The notes: a model not told the origin generated them from the sequence alone. Positions 46,226 to 60,150 are shown, counted from the stretch's first letter. The stretch is 64,000 bases of DNA from Imbricaverruca yamaguchii (GCA_034440575.1 JAOTOL010001626.1:2947501-3011500), one strand, 5' to 3'. Translations and numbers: made by a program.

Positions 46226-47187
46226 AATGTGTTATACATGGTGATCTGGTATCATTCGGATATTTTCGTTTAAGAATCATGCTTTCTTTTCTTTCTTCTT
46301 CTTCATACTTGGTTCGTCCTTTCTCCTTAGTGTAGTTGTAGTTTAGGAGATGCATGTGCAAGATTATGATTTTGTATTATTTCCCCATTAACACATATAG
46401 CAGTTATTTTCCTGGAACCATCGAAGACCTTACTAGCATTGCTAATTGTCTAAGAAGGCTTCAGGAACATCTTTTACTAATATCTGGTGGCGGGATCCGT
46501 CCAGCAAGAAACAGGAGGGGGAGTGGAGTGACCTGCCTTGATTTGCTTACCACGACCTACTTCTCACACTTGGAATTTAACGTAATTAGGTCACACGGGC
46601 ATGGAAGGGCACTCCTGCCTACCTATTAATGGGCAGGGGAATATAAAAAAGATGACATTGCGCTAATTTTTCGGACTGCCATGCATGCGGATTCTTATTG
46701 CAAAAACGATTATAATTTCTATGCCTTGGAAAACGAAGAGAGAGAGAGTGAAAGTCGTAACTACCGATATTGATCTACGTTTTGCAAAAACTACAAACCA
46801 AGGCCGGAAATAAGAGCTCACCGGACGAGATAAAATGAACAATGAAATCTTAAAATTGCTATGAACATCTTGCATGCGCGATTGGGTCGAACTGATGCGG
46901 GCTATATCCAGAGCTAACCTGACGGACCCGGAGAGGGTCTCGGCCTCATGGGTACGCGTATGGGCCAGGCTGATATACGGTCTACATCCAGAGCTGTAGC
47001 ACGCTTGGCTGATCCGGATATGGGTCGGGCACGACTCAGAAAATTGACTCCGTTTCGAACTTCTCTGGAATGCGGCAAGGCAATGAGCGGAATATGCGTG
47101 ACAAGCGAGTAGTGTAGTAAGATAGGTTCACTTTGTCTGGTTCTGATCCAGAGTGGTTATGATGTGGCAGATGGTGCCAGTGCTGTA
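46226..47187. other. Stretch without a recognised gene
   Basis: AT-rich. A CGGATCCAGAGCT-like word pair occurs near 46910-47000. Nothing else seen. Confidence 0.4.
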
Positions 47188-47425
47188 GCTGGGCGGGTGC
47201 CCATCCACCCGAGGGGTGCCCATCCACCCGAGGGAAGCCCACCCACCCGAGGGGTGCCCATGCACTCGAGGGGTGCCCACCCACCCGAGGGATGCCCACA
47301 CACCCGAGGGGTGCCCATGCACTCGAGGGGTGCCCATCCACCCGAAGGGATGCCCACCCACCCGAGGGGTGCCCACCCACCCGAAGGGTGCCCACCCACC
47401 AGAAGGGTGTCCACCCACCCGCCAC
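47188..47425. repeat. 19-bp minisatellite
   Basis: About 12 copies of GTGCCCA(C/T)CCACCCGAGGG with a CATGCACTCGAGG variant alternating in the middle. C-rich on the plus strand. Confidence 0.95.
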
Positions 47426-49895
<2,470 letters not shown>

Positions 49896-50100
49896 TCGCG
49901 GTCGTGGACAATTGCCATGTTCGTTGATGATGCGCGTGTTCGTGAATGACGTTGTTGTTCGTTGATGATGAGCGTGTTCGTGGATGACGTTGGTGTTCGT
50001 TGATGATGAGCGTTTTTGTGGATGACGGTGTTCATAGATGATGTGTGTGTTCATTCATGACGTTGGTGGTCGTTGATAATGTGCGTATTCATGCATGATT
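49896..50100. repeat. About 18-bp degenerate repeat (GTTCGTTGATGATGAGCGT type)
   Basis: Around eleven copies of GTTCGT(T/G)GATGA(T/C)G-containing units, alternating between two sub-types to give a looser 36-bp period. Confidence 0.85.
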
Positions 50101-50611
50101 TCTGTGGCCGCCAACGATACACTTGGTCCTGTATATTGCACGTCGTCAATAGGTATGGCGTGTAAAGCATATTCAATTCCTGGGGCCGGGATGGTTGTCG
50201 TTTTATGAAAAATTAAACTTTAAGGTTAATTTGTCCTACTCACTTTTGATTGGGGGCCGGCTTAGCTTTGAAAAATCGCAAACATATGCAGTCCACGTGT
50301 GGCATAATTACTATGGCAACAGATACAGTTGAAACATCACATATACCTGGACTGGTATTGCGAAACAAAGATTCCCATCCCAGACTTCACTTCAAAGGAT
50401 TCGGTAAGGGCAATCACGAATCACGAGTCTCCCAAAGGCTCTAACTTGGTGCACTACGTGGCTTGTCAGTGCAGAGAGCGGCCGAACATCCAGACGCCGA
50501 CATGTCAGATATATGGTGACCAAGCATTGCGCTTGCCATGCTGACACTAGGCAAATGTCGCTGGCAACGTGCAACGTCCATGACTAGCTTCATGGACTAG
50601 ATTCATGATAT
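50101..50611. other. Unique sequence, no gene recognised
   Basis: AT-rich to mixed. Nothing recognised. Confidence 0.4.
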
Positions 50612-51128
50612 GTTTATTTGTTGTGAAAAATGGCAGTTTCTCCCTATTGTGATGATCCGGGCCCGGATAACCCCATCTCCTGCCTGCTGCCCCACAACGG
50701 CAGCTGCTATCTCAGTCACCTGATTCACGACTCTCTCCGTGGACTGCGTGTGGATGGAGAAGAAAGCAAGACCACAGGCAATGATCAGGAAGCTTTGGAG
50801 CTGAGCTTTGGGCATCATGTAGGTAAAGACAAGTACCTGCACTTCCAGGTGATGAGGTGGATGAGGGAGGTGACGCTGAGGGTCGGCTTATTGGTGATCC
50901 TGGGCCTCGCACTGAGGTCACCATGCTCACTCTCCCTCTCCCACCCCACTGATCTTCAGGATTCTACCCACGGCAAACTTTCTGTCCCTGACATTACGAC
51001 TGATCAGGAGGCAGAACAGGATGTTCTCTAAATAGATGCACAAGGCTCCAGTCCTGATGCATGGGGTCACAATGCCACGAACCTCCTCGGGCTGGCTCCT
51101 GAGGAATTTTAACTGGGTCAGAATATGC
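50612..51128 (-). other. Possible coding remnant of a membrane protein
   Basis: Two minus-strand open stretches read like natural protein rather than repeat. The first starts after a possible acceptor (CTACTTAG just above 51128) and reads HILTQLKFLRSQPEEVRG, then TGALCIYLENILFCLLIS and NVRDRKFAVGRILKI, ending in a stop at 50927. The second (about 50610-50840, another frame) has a hydrophobic helix-like stretch, FLIIACGLAFFSIHT. The pattern of hydrophobic helices and short basic loops could suit a multi-pass receptor, but I cannot name a family and the two parts are not joined by an obvious intron. It may be a pseudogene or chance. Confidence 0.25.
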
Positions 51129-51438
51129 TAAGTAGCTGTGTTTCACATTAGTCTCAAAGAACATAGGGAAACAAATCTGTAGGCAGATGCTCACCAACGT
51201 CTCCAGTGTCATGTTGTGGTGAGCACTAAGTGTACGCAGCGCATTGCAGTCGTGTACAGGTGGAGACCGTGTGAGGCCTGCGGCTTCATCAGGGCCGTGT
51301 CAGATGTTCGTCCACAATGCAGGCGGTTGCGTCCGCTGAGGCATCGCTCGTGACTCCCGGTCCGCTCCTCCAGTCGTGCTCCGGGTCGTGCTCCTCCAGT
51401 CACACCGCGGTCAGTCGTGCAGCGCTACCGCCTCCGTA
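51129..51438. other. Unique spacer
   Basis: No feature recognised, apart from hydrophobic minus-strand codons at 51129-51212 that could belong to the possible coding remnant next to it. Confidence 0.35.
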
Positions 51439-51598
51439 CCACGTGTTGCACCAAACATGGCACGGGCTGGTATGGCAGTCTGGTGCCACGTGCTGCACCA
51501 ATCATGACACGGGCTCGTGTAGCAGTCTGGTGCCACGTGTTGTACCAACCATGGCACAGGATTGTATAGCAGTCTGGTGCCACGTGTTGTACCAACCA
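51439..51598. repeat. 47-bp repeat family, cluster 1
   Basis: About three and a half copies of a 47-bp unit (CCACGTGTTGCACCAA, CATGGCACGGGCT, CAGTCTGGTG). Each unit holds a CACGTG palindrome. The same unit recurs in the same orientation at 57709-57790. Confidence 0.93.
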
Positions 51599-52410
51599 AG
51601 ATAACTAGAGACAATAGGTACTCCAAAGTTCACTATTCTAGTATAGTTGGTTCAAACTATACAAAACGTAAGCCACGTGACTTCATATACCAGAAGCGCT
51701 TTTTATTCCAGAATATTGCTGAATTATATTCTAGTTTTGGACTATACTCATAAATCTACTAAATATGGTGCTTTCACTTTAGCCCTATTATGGCGCTTTT
51801 CCCACGATTAGTTTCCATGCCCTGCCGTCCAAACACTTCATCCAACAACAATTTGATCTACTGCTGCTTTTGTGTGGCCAAACCAGTAATTATACTGTTT
51901 ACTGAATTTAAAAAAATGAACAAGGTATATATATTCACATGGTTCTTTCTATAAAAATCATCTAACCACTCACATGGAGCTACTTTAAAACATAATTGCT
52001 CTGTCGTGTTGTGCCATATTCTCAACCTGAAAGTGGTCGTGCAGGATTACTTCACTGGAGTTATTGTGGTACCAATTATTAGTAGCCACTAAAAATACTG
52101 GTGTAATTGCAAAAAAAATATCAGAAATCACCTCCTTGTGGTTTTTTTAAAGCTGACTGCTCTCAAAAGCCTGAAAATGGCACCAGAGAAGGGGAAAACG
52201 TTTATCTGAACACATTTTTTTTCGAACACCTACCTTTGGATGTCTCCCACATCATGTACAGCACATAAGTAAGAAAAAGATGATGGTATTCATAAATGAT
52301 GGACCTGTCTCTACCAAAATATGAAGGTCCGATTGCATAGTTAAACCATTTTTGTGTATGAAGCTAGTGAAGTTCACAGGTGCCATTTTATGCTTCCAGG
52401 AGCTTAAGGT
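51599..52410. other. AT-rich stretch without a recognised gene
   Basis: Low-complexity AT-rich DNA, many short A and T runs. Nothing recognised. Confidence 0.4.
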
Positions 52411-53257
52411 TTAACCCGCGCCGTCTTTCCTGTCAAATCCTCCCACCCCGTCTCGGTGGGGGGGGACGGTTGAAGACCCCCTCTAAAATCAAAACTAAGC
52501 ATCGCACGAAAACGAAAGAGGTGTCATCGGAAAGCGCTCGACGAGTAGGGTCCGGGTCCACCTCCCCCCAAAAAATTTCCCCACAAGTGACGTCACCAGG
52601 GGGCTAGATTTTCACGACTTTTCACGACTTGCATTATGGTTTTTACTCTAGGGAGTTCATTTTGGGGATATATGAAAAAAACGAAATTTATTTACAATGA
52701 GAAAAGGACAGCGAAATCGACCAGGGCTATAATTTTTTTTGGCCCACCAAAAATAAAATTTTTATTTCTTTGAAATTTCAAAATGTTGAGTTTTAAAGTT
52801 TTCTTTAATTTTCCTTCTCCAATGGGTAGAGCAGACCGAGAAATGTTGTTGGAAGTCAACTTGCCCTTATAAAAGTGCTTACTTTAGCCAGAATCCTCTA
52901 TTTGAGCTGTAATTCGGCAAATATGCAAAATATATATGTAGTCAGAAGCAAAAAAAAATATTCCAATCGTAAGTTTTGTTGCATCCGTAAAGATAAGCAA
53001 ACGCTGAAAGTTTCATTAAAATATCTGTATCCGTTAAAGCGTGACGACTGGTTGAACTTTTTTTGGAGGTGACCTAACTTGACCTTGACTAACTCCTTGA
53101 CCCAAGATGACCTGACCTAAAAATTTTGATTCAAAATGTCAAATTGATGTGGGAAAAGGTATGCAAAATTTGGCGGCGCTGCCGCGTGCCGTTCGTCCGC
53201 TATCCGCGAAAAACCTGAGGAGGGCTGTTGAAGACCCCCCGAGACGGGACGGGTTAA
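52411..53257. mobile_element. Non-autonomous piggyBac-like element (TTAA MITE)
   Basis: An 847-bp segment flanked by TTAA at 52411-52414 and 53254-53257. Read inwards from each side the ends are TTAACCCGCGCCGTCTTTCC and TTAACCCGTCCCGTCTCGGG, matching at 14 of the first 16 bases. A direct subterminal word, GTTGAAGACCCC, lies at 52469-52480 and again near 53227. The interior is AT-rich, has no transposase and no long frame. TTAA targets with CCC-starting ends are the signature of piggyBac-type elements; the piggyBac relic at 36081-37756 also begins CCCGT, though the bases further in differ. Confidence 0.75.
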
Positions 53258-55389
53258 GGAAACCATAAGGAAATGACTTTCAATATTTTTGTTTGAATTT
53301 ACACCAGCATTAATAGCTTGTACAGCTCCACTAATAGCTCGTACCACAACAGCTACAGTGTGTTAATTCTGCACAACAACATTTTTGTGTTCACAATACA
53401 GCACACCACTACAAAGTAATTCTGTCATGAACTTGTTCATTGCAAGTGGTTAAAGGATTTTCATTGGAAGCAACTGTTTAAATATGGATAGCTTGTTTAT
53501 TTCTGTGTCCGGTAAACAGCACTATTACTGGTTCAGCCATACAAAAGCAGCAGTAGAGCTATTTGTTTCATGCCGCCTTAAGTGTTCAGAACGCTCCTCT
53601 TCCCCTACATTGCTAGCTCCGTACATAAAGAATAGGTGGAACTATTCAAACAGACCTTCATATTTGGGGAGAGAAATGTACTTTCTTTAAAAATCAACCA
53701 TTTTTCTTTATTATGAACATGATGCAGAAGACCTCCAAATGTAGGTGTTGGGAAGCAGAATTTGTTTGGATACCCCAGTTTCTCCTTGTTGCCTAATTTC
53801 TGTAGAAGCGAAGGTGGATATTGCTCCGAACCAGTGTTGTCTGGGTCCTTATTTCAGGGTAAATTTGTGCTTTATAGTTAATATTTGAATTCTTGACTTG
53901 CCTTTTCAATGCCAAGTTGATTAATGTGGTTAAAACGTAACCACTCACACCTGTAATGTATGATATATGATTTAAGGGTTCATTATTGCAGCTTTGAGCG
54001 TTTACAAGTGACATTTTGCACATTTTACATAGGCAAAGCTAAAATGAGGTTGGGATAAGTTAGGCATTTCTTTAACTTCCTCAATATTTGGATGAAATTG
54101 TTAATGAATGTGATTTTGTTGTGTGACATTAGGAAGCTAATTTATATTCTCTTCTGAAAAGAGGCTAGGCTGGGGCAGGCTACGCTTTGCTTTGTATAAA
54201 CAGTACATCCAAACCAATGTCATCCATTGAATATCTTTGATATCACATATGCAACAATGCTGGTTGAGTTATCACCACAACATTATTGTCTTTACTAGTG
54301 TTTGAAAAATCTTAGTTGAATGATATTAATATTATTTTTTAGTGAAATTACTTTTTTCTAGATATCAGCAGATGAACTTGAACTGCCGATTTGCTGAGAA
54401 TTAATTTCCCATAGAAATTAATATCAGACTCCTTCAAATCACATCAGATAATGATGTGAATTGAAGGAATGTTAAATGCTAAGCGTGGCGGTGGGGGGAA
54501 TGATGTGTGGTCTGGTCCATGGCCAGAAAGAAACCAGCGGACCGATCGCTGGGCACCCATTTGCGTATCCCGAAGATGAACCACGAGAAGCGTTCTGAAC
54601 TCGCATCCTAAGCCTTAGCGGCTTGACGGTTTCCACCGAGGAATTCTTCCACACATTCCGAGAGATGGATGCTGCGTTTTGTGTTCACCATACCCAAGAA
54701 CCCAACAAGCTCAGCAGACATCCAAAGGTCATTGAAAGTTTCCGCCAGGTGTTGGAATCCAGATTCAATTCCATAGCTAAAATATAATTAAGTGCTTTGC
54801 GAGGATCCGGACATTTATTCATCTCGGGCTAGTGAACAAGGTGAACGTCGCCAAGCTCGCAAAGCGGCAGCAGCGGAAAGCCGAGCAGTTTGCTCAGTGA
54901 CTGCGAAGTATGGGTCGCATTTGGGCGATACTTCACATTCAGATCAGTGTTTGAATCTTTCATTGTTTGGACGTATTGGTGCATCATCTGCCGTTGATCA
55001 TATAGCAGCATATCAGGACTTTCTACACAAATATTACACGAGACTAGACGTACGTGTTGCAGTCGCACAGAGTGTATGTCAAGCTCAACAACTGATATGT
55101 GCCTGTGTTTGTGAAGTCGGTAGAGCGTAGCCTGTAGGCTTACACGTACTCATCGTCCCACTACGGTGCTCGTGAGTAGTCTGTGTATGTATGCATGTCG
55201 AGTTGTTCTCAGCCACAGATGTCACGATGTTCCATCTATTCTTGCCAGTTCGTCCGATTTTATAAGGTGCCAGATATGTACGTACTGTAATGTTAGGTAT
55301 TGTAATGTATTGCCGCAATGCAATCTCATTAAGTACCGTGGCTTATCTGCACCTGCTACCGATAACCTCTTATGTCACGCGTTTGGTGG
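53258..55389. other. Long AT-rich stretch without a recognised gene
   Basis: AT-rich to 54500, more balanced after. A plus-strand frame at 54792-55130 is open for 112 codons but shows no known domain. Confidence 0.4.
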
Positions 55390-55465
55390 AGCCGCGGTAG
55401 CTTAGTCCGTAGGGTGTTGGGTTCTTGACCGCAAGACTATGGTTTCGAGTCCGGCAACCAGCGGA
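55390..55465 (+). mobile_element. tRNA-derived SINE module 1
   Basis: tRNA-like stretch with an A-box-like word (TAGCTTAGTCCG at 55399) and a good B-box (GGTTTCGAGTCC at 55441-55452), the internal RNA polymerase III promoter layout. The acceptor and anticodon stems do not pair well, so it is a SINE head or tRNA pseudogene rather than a working tRNA. The 3' body and tail could not be delimited. Confidence 0.55.
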
Positions 55466-56143
55466 ATTACCGAGTCCACCCGCGATCAATCGGTTTGAGA
55501 AGTTGGCGACGCTATATGGCCGAGCAGTTAATTGCGTCGTAAAGGAACCCAAGGTTCTTTTTCTGCTTCATGTGTTTGCTTCTCCCAATATATGTCTTGC
55601 GTTGTGCTGCCTCAATATATCGTTTTAATACGCACTCTGTTGGGCGCCGGAAGATATATATTCATGTGCGCAAAATGACGAACGCAGTCCATGCGCCCAA
55701 AATGCACATTCACTTCCACCACAGAGTACACAACCGAGAAACAATCGGCAGTGGGAGTGAGGGCCTTCCTCAATCTTGGCAGTCTCGTCTTCTCCAGATG
55801 CATGCTCCTCGCATTAAAGTCTGATTGATAAACAACTTTTGTTGCCGTAGTTATGTCGTGCTGTACTGCAAAATGCGTGATTCTTTTTTTAATTTAAAAT
55901 TTCGTCCCACTTGTTGCTGGGGTGGCTTTAGGAACCAGGGTTCTATTGCTAAGCAGAGCTTGTTGCGTGAACCCTCGCCCAACCACCCGATCCACGAATT
56001 CCTTTTCAACGGCAAAATTTTGATCGAAAGTTTAACGTGCCGTCAATACACCGACACGGCCGCCCGGCAGCTCGTCTCCGGCCTTATCGGGCCAGCTGTC
56101 ACCTCACACTCCCGGCTGGGGGCTAAACGCGAGCGCGCGAAGC
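55466..56143. other. Spacer between SINE-like modules
   Basis: No gene recognised. The left part may be the unrecognised 3' body of the SINE at 55390. Confidence 0.35.
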
Positions 56144-56220
56144 GACCCGAACCCTGTGTTGCCAGGACAGGGGAGACCAGCACAAGCCAACGCTCTAACC
56201 AACTGAGCTACCGGGGTGGC
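56144..56220 (-). mobile_element. tRNA-derived SINE module 2
   Basis: On the minus strand: CGGTAGCTCAGTTGGTTAGA (strong A-box and D-arm), then a variable part, then AGGGTTCGGGTCGC (B-box with an A-to-G change). It resembles a tRNA head, but the loop region is longer than usual and the T-arm is imperfect. Downstream GC-rich sequence to about 56040 may be the SINE body. Confidence 0.6.
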
Positions 56221-57350
56221 ATTTCAGGTTGCACGACGCGAATAAAGAAATCATATTTTAAAAGGAAAATATTTTCTTTAGTTAAAAATAGAACACATTT
56301 AATTAAAAATATGTATGGTATTACGTGGCAACTGTCCATTCTAACCACAAATTAAGTTGTTATTAAAGTTGCTTCCGAGCTGGTCTGGCATAGAAATTGC
56401 TGTTACCCCTGCATTATTGCATGCATGACAGAAGTTTGATTCACATGGCGTCAGCGACGCAGCCAATTCATTTCGACTGAAAATGCCGAATAACGGTGTG
56501 CGAACATGGGCAAAGCTACGGTGGGGAATGAACGGGGTTGCTTCCCAAATCTTGCCAAGTTCCGCGTAAAGCCTTTGACAATGCATGATAATCGAACCGA
56601 AGTCCCCATGCGGGCACCTAAAATCCGTCTTAGCGCTTACGGGTTCCACAAAGTTTTTGCCGAATCTAAATCGAGCGTTCATGGTACGAAAAGCGTGATT
56701 TTTTATTTTGCGCCGGCACTGCAGAAAGTTCAGGATTGTCACCGAAATATTTTAGTAAACGTCTGCTCCTGTCAAAGCAATGCTTGTCACGGTCCTGGTG
56801 GCGTGTGTTCGCCGTGTATCGTAAAAGGCGTGGAGCCGAGCTTAGAACTGGCATCGCTCTGACTCCACCTCGGGTCCAGTCATTTGACTGTTCGGCAGCA
56901 TGCATAATTGTTGGTTTTGTCACCTTGATAATCATGTACTGTTTTTATATGCACACCTCGAGGAGCAGGGACTAATGTTGGTCGGCTGTACTGGTGGGAG
57001 GGGAAAGGGGAACCGTTAGTTTTTAGCTCAATATTTGCAATGCACTGCCGTAGTGCCACACATGATTAAATTCAGGGGATCCTGTCTCATGTCCCACCCC
57101 CGATGGTCCGCCGCCCGTGGCAGTAAGGGACAGTGGGCCTGGACACTGCCATAAGCGGTGACATGTTCCGTATTTCCTATGCCTGGCTGATTAGAAGAAG
57201 TGCCAAACCATAAATTGAAGGTGGCAGAACCCCAGCCTTGCAGAATATCTGCGTATTTCCCTTCTCTTTATGAAAAAGATCGTCCCATGTTAACAGTGTC
57301 TTAATTCACTGTCGCTTATTAGAAGGACTTGCCACGACGCGCACAAAAAG
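56221..57350. other. Stretch without a recognised gene
   Basis: Opposite-strand open frames overlap at 56340-56940, with no recognisable domain in either. A G-rich/C-rich short stretch lies near 57000. Confidence 0.4.
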
Positions 57351-57430
57351 CTGCCGGCCCCCAGGCCCGAACCGGCTACCTCCGAGTCGGCAAACCGACG
57401 CGCTACCAACTGCGCTACCAACACCGAACC
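57351..57430 (-). mobile_element. tRNA-derived SINE module 3
   Basis: Minus strand: GGTAGCGCAGTTGGTAGCGC (A-box and D-arm), hairpin GTCGGTTTGCCGAC, then AGCCGGTTCGGGCCTGG (B-box-like). Looks like the head of a SINE or a tRNA pseudogene. The terminal stems are poor. Confidence 0.6.
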
Positions 57431-57708
57431 GCTCGGCCCGCTTAAGTTAAATAGTGTCGATGGATATGACATGGGTCTAAATAACACCATTTTACACAAT
57501 AACTAACATATTCATGTGAAAGTCTCCCATGATTATCGAAATACCATGAAACAAGCTTTCAGATGACGTATAACTTGCACCACTCACGTATACTTATTAG
57601 TCAGGAACGTACGCGGAAAAGTACCATTTCTTGCTGTCGTGATAATCTGCTGAACCCAAATCAGCGCCCAGATGACGTCCCCGGCTGCCAATAGACATTG
57701 ACAGGGGC
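57431..57708. other. Short spacer
   Basis: Unique sequence. Nothing recognised. Confidence 0.35.
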
Positions 57709-57790
57709 CGGTACCAATCATGGCACGAGCTAGTATACCAGTCTGGTGCCACGTGTTGCACCATCCATGGCACGGGCCAGTGTAGCAGTC
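57709..57790. repeat. 47-bp repeat family, cluster 2
   Basis: Just under two copies of the same 47-bp unit found at 51439-51598 (CCACGTGTTGCACCATCCAT, CAGTCTGGTG), same orientation, about 6.2 kb away. Confidence 0.88.
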
Positions 57791-57812
57791 TCAACCACCA
57801 TCGCCGGCAGCA

Positions 57813-57997
57813 GGGCCGGGGATGGCTGAGTGGTTAAGGTGTCGGGCTATGGGTACCAAAGGTCCCGGGTTCGACACTAGCGCCGCTCAGGACATTTCCC
57901 AATCCCGCGGCCCACCGGCGAAACAGTGTGGGCGGCGCCATTAGCCGTGAATGTGCAGAAAGTGCGTCGTGAACCACCCAATAAACAAACAAACAAA
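57813..57997 (+). mobile_element. Complete tRNA-derived SINE with 14-bp target-site duplication
   Basis: A 185-bp SINE. Its head carries a clear A-box (GGCTGAGTGGTTAAGGTG, of the type in serine or leucine tRNAs) and B-box (GGGTTCGACAC). The body ends with the tail AATAAACAAACAAACAAA. It is flanked by perfect 14-bp direct repeats, CATCGCCGGCAGCA, at 57799-57812 and 57998-58011, so both ends are defined and the insertion is young. It needs a partner LINE for mobility; its tail does not match the TCTTTATG tail of the CR1-like LINE in this window. Confidence 0.93.
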
Positions 57998-58011
57998 CAT
58001 CGCCGGCAGCA

Positions 58012-58223
58012 TCGCCTCCGGGTGACACCAATAGCCGTTGCATCACTGGCCGGATCAGGTCCTGCAGCCTGTGTAGCAGCGTCTCCAGCTGGTGCACGCT
58101 GCGAATGACGTTCTTGGCGCCGCAGCTGCTGCACCTGTGGCTGATAATGTGGAACCACTTCGGGACGTGATGTTCCACCAAGTACTGGACGATCTCGGAG
58201 TGATCGGGTGATGGTGATGCCAT
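58012..58223 (-). CDS. Candidate coding exon of unknown protein, ending at the SINE
   Basis: Minus-strand frame that reads like real protein: MASPSPDHSEIVQYLVEHHV, PKWFHIISHRCSSCGAK, then NVIRSVHQLETLLHRLQDLI. The cysteine pair CSSC and the amphipathic stretch after it are not repeat-derived. I recognise no family. Without the SINE the frame would stop soon after (GDAAGDGG then stop); with it, the frame runs on through the SINE in antisense to 57834. The start shown is the first ATG; an acceptor-bounded exon start is also possible. No transcript evidence, so this is tentative. Confidence 0.35.
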
Positions 58224-59125
58224 GCCAATATAGACTTGAATGAGTCCGCAGCCAGAGTGAACTACTTAGGAATTGGTTAATGACCCTGACCATGCAAAAT
58301 ATCACAAATCTTGTCCTATCATGATACGCCATCCGTCCTGTTTATCACTATGACAAATTCAGTGTCTAAGTACTAAACAACGAAATCGTGATCTTCAGAT
58401 GGTCCTCAAGTGTGTTAAACCTGCTGCATTCAATATCACGCCCGCACAATCTTACTTCGTGCTGGACGCCGCGAAAAAAAGTAACACTCGCTGTTTCCGG
58501 TCGCCCTAACGAGCTTGTTTTAATGCGGGAAGGTATGATAAGAAAGGAACACATAACTATATATATAATGAATGATCTGCGTCCTTATGTAATCTGTTGA
58601 TCTGTACTCAGGGCATTCCTTCCATCTGGTTCCACAATTCCAAGAGACCGTTTCACTAGTTGCCATTTCATAACTGAACTACCGTCGAAACACGGTCGCA
58701 TTTTAGCACGCTGACACCGATACAGACAGACGTACCAGCGGGTGGACATGCAGTGCCTGCTGGGTGGAGTAGCTTCTCGACCTGCCGTCGGTTCTGTGTC
58801 ACAGTCAGACAGATCGCTCGACTGAGCGGACGAGTCGGTCCCGTATGGATATGGAGCGCCGTGTACAGCTGAGGAAGACAAACGAGGCCGACCTGCAGCG
58901 GCCGCTGCCTCGGGTGGAGGGCCTGCGCTCGCGCCGATGTCCGAGTATGGGCCAGCTGTGGCTCGGTCGCCGTCGCGGTTGCTGCCAGATATGGATCACC
59001 CGGTGACTTGCAGCTTCACGCGTTTGTTGGCATCCCTTTTGACATCTGGTTTCGGTTCGGGCCATCTGGTTTCTCCACGCCCAGCTGCACCATATTTGCA
59101 GCTGCTGCATCTGAGGCCGAGTTGG
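58224..59125. other. Unique sequence, no gene recognised
   Basis: AT-rich, then GC-rich from 58690. Open frames on opposite strands at 58805-59134, neither with a domain. Confidence 0.4.
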
Positions 59126-60150
59126 TAGCCACATCTGTCAGTGGCCAGCTAGGACCGGGCTCAGTTGGTAGCCACGCCTGGCAGTGACAAGCTAGGACCG
59201 GGCCCAGTTGGTAGCCACGCCTGGCGGTGGCCAGCTAGGACCGGGCTCAGTTGGTAGTCACGCCTGGCAGTGACAAGCTATGATCGGGCCCAGTTGGTAG
59301 TCACGCCTGGCAGTGACCAGCTAGGGCCGGACCTAGTTGGTAGCCACACCTGGCAGTGACCAGCTAGGACCGGGCCCAGTTGGTAGCCACACCTGGCAGT
59401 GGCCAGCTAGGACCGGCCCAGTTGGTAGCTACACCTGGAGTGACCAGCTATGACCGGGCCCAGTTGGTAGTCACGCCTGGCGGTGGCCAGCTAGGACCGG
59501 GCCCAGTTGGTAGCCACGCCTGGCAGTGACAAGCTATGACCGGGCCCAGTTGGTAGTCACGCCTGGCGGTGGCCAGCTAGGACCGGGCCCAGTTGGTAGC
59601 CACACCTGGCAGTGACCAGCTAGGGCCGGACCTAGTTGGTAGCCACACCTGGCAGTGGCCAGCTAGGACCGGGCCCAGTTGGTAGCCACACCTGGCAGTG
59701 ACCAGCTAGGGCCGGACCTAGTTGGTAGCCACACCTGGCAGTGGCCAGCTAGGACCGGGCCCAGTTGGTAGCCACACCTGGCAGTGACAAGCTAGGGCCG
59801 GACCTAGTTGGTAGCCACACCTGGCAGTGGCCAGCTAGGACCAGGCCCAGTTGGTAGCTACACCTGGCAGTGACAAGCTAGGGCCGGACCTAGTTGGTAG
59901 CCACACCTGGCAGTGGCCAGCTAAGACCGGGCCCAGTTGGTAGCCACACCTGGCAGTGACCAGCTAGGGCCGGACCTAGTTGGTAGCCACACCTGGCAGT
60001 GGCCAGCTAGGACCAGGCCCAGTTGGTAGCCACACCTGGCAGTGACCAGCTAAGGCCGGACCTAGTTGGTAGCCACACCTGGCAGTGGCCAGCTAGGACC
60101 GGGCCCAGTTGGTAGCTACACCTGAGAGTGACCAGCTAGGACAGGTCCCA
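59126..60150. repeat. 43-bp satellite with 86-bp dimer pattern
   Basis: About 24 copies of a 43-bp unit: CAGCTAGGACCGGGCCCAG, TTGGTAGCCACACCTGGCAG, TGAC. In the right half two types alternate (AGGACCGGGCCCAG and AGGGCCGGACCTAG), so the recent unit of amplification is 86 bp. GGGCCC and CAGCTG palindromes recur. Confidence 0.97.

Noticed and set aside
54792..55130. A 112-codon plus-strand frame
   Set aside because: Has mixed composition but no recognised domain, no homologue known to me and no clear splice boundaries.
56144..56220. A functional tRNA gene
   Set aside because: A- and B-box words are good, but acceptor, anticodon and T stems do not pair properly and the variable part is too long; a SINE head or pseudogene is more likely.
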